From an uncultured Bacilli bacterium (GTDB lineage: Bacteria; Bacillota_I; Bacilli_A; RF39; UBA660), in NCBI GenBank assembly GCA_934096025.1, contig CAKOLP010000065.1, positions 1 through 5,998 of the forward strand: a stretch of DNA of 5,998 nucleotides, written 5' to 3'. Position numbers and translations under genes: made by a program. The notes under the pieces were generated by a model. The model was not told the origin of the DNA, searched no databases, and saw nothing but the letters and a program-made list of their open reading frames with translations. Positions 5,876 through 5,998 of this stretch are shown here, piece by piece; the stretch's first letter is position 1; each line of letters begins with the position of its first letter.

Positions 5876-5998
5876 CCCACCAGATTTCGAAGTTTTATTA
5901 TTAAAACTCCCCACTGAATTTCGAAGCTATATTAAGAAAACTCCCCACCAAATTTCGATGAGGAGTTATTTTAGCTCCCCATTACATTTCGAAGAGCC
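5873..5998. repeat. Four-copy terminal-motif array, 34-bp period, at the right end of the ISL3 element
   Basis: Four 20-bp copies of CTCCCCAnnnnATTTCGAAG start at 5873, 5907, 5941 and 5975, exactly 34 bp apart, with 14-bp AT-rich spacers. Copy 1 is identical to the left-end repeat in reverse complement. Copy 3 has one change in the conserved part (TCGATG). Copy 4 is the outer tip and alone is followed by AGCC, the ISL3 tip. The likely role is as transposase binding sites, and possibly as an operator for the adjacent gene. Confidence 0.9.
5975..5998 (-). repeat. Right terminal inverted repeat of the ISL3 element
   Basis: Read inward from 5998 the sequence begins GGCTCTTCGAAATG and ends ATGGGGAG. 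It matches the left tip at 20 of 24 positions (differences at positions 3, 14, 16 and 17). It is the fourth copy of the 34-bp array. Confidence 0.88.

Larger units (their letters stand above)
4347..5998 (-). mobile_element. ISL3-family insertion sequence, 1,652 bp, complete at both ends
   Basis: The element is bounded by imperfect inverted repeats, GGTTCTTCGAAAT... at the left and, read inward from the right tip, GGCTCTTCGAAAT..., 20 of 24 bases identical. GG(C/T)TCTTC is a typical ISL3 tip. It carries one transposase gene on the minus strand, interrupted by a stop codon. Inside the left end is a hairpin terminator. Upstream of the transposase lie a second hairpin terminator and a four-copy array of the terminal motif. 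ISL3 elements usually make 8-bp target duplications, but only the left flank is visible. The element lies downstream of the trmL terminator, where it interrupts no intact gene. The right tip coincides with the last base of the window. Confidence 0.85.

Noticed and set aside
5939..5967. Extra hairpin AACTCC/GGAGTT within the array
   Set aside because: The stem is only 6 bp with a 17-nt loop and is largely a by-product of the CTCC repeat unit; it was not strong enough to call a further terminator.
5873..5998. Short regular repeats resembling a CRISPR array
   Set aside because: The spacers are only 14 bp and AT-rich, the 20-bp units vary in their centre, there are no cas genes, and the units match the terminal repeat of the insertion sequence.
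1..5998. Reassigned genetic code (TGA as tryptophan)
   Set aside because: The tryptophans I checked in CotJB and SpoIIIE are TGG and no in-frame TGA is needed to extend any gene. No gene here ends in TGA either, so the window cannot fully exclude it, but the standard code is sufficient.

Overview
The window looks like chromosomal DNA from a low-GC, endospore-lineage member of the Bacillota. The evidence is AT-rich DNA, strong AGGAGG-type ribosome binding sites, a cotJ spore-coat operon and an FtsK/SpoIIIE DNA translocase. Every tryptophan I checked is TGG and no gene here ends in TGA, so the standard code fits. The short intergenic gaps and terminators built into stop codons suggest a compact genome, perhaps one of the uncultured gut Bacilli; that placement is inference only.

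Layout. Positions 1-710 (minus strand) hold the spore-coat genes: a CotJB protein with a CotJA-like N-terminal extension, overlapping by 8 bp a CotJC manganese-catalase-like gene that runs off the left edge. A 114-bp divergent intergenic region (711-824) carries a near-consensus sigma-A promoter for the rightward genes and a possible sporulation-type -10 for cotJ. Rightward come spoIIIE/ftsK (825-3053), a membrane-anchored thioredoxin-fold-like protein with no CxxC (3111-3677), and trmL, the tRNA wobble-base 2'-O-methyltransferase (3709-4230). Hairpin terminators overlap the stop codons of the last two genes. The spoIIIE-to-trmL order looks like a housekeeping run with partial termination between its members.

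Positions 4249-4346 are a short flank containing what may be the 5' end of a decayed leftward gene (strong Shine-Dalgarno, GTG start, helix-turn-helix-like start). Positions 4347-5998 are a complete 1,652-bp ISL3-family insertion sequence inserted just beyond it. Its transposase (minus strand, 5807-4521) is broken by one in-frame TAA that falls between the two halves of its zinc ribbon.

The most unusual part is the architecture of the insertion sequence. The left end has one copy of a 20-bp terminal motif. The right end, upstream of the transposase, has four copies at an exact 34-bp period, the outermost ending at the last base of the window. Inward-facing terminator-like hairpins lie just inside both ends, which would shield the transposase gene from outside transcription. 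I see no defence system, CRISPR array, tRNA or rRNA gene.
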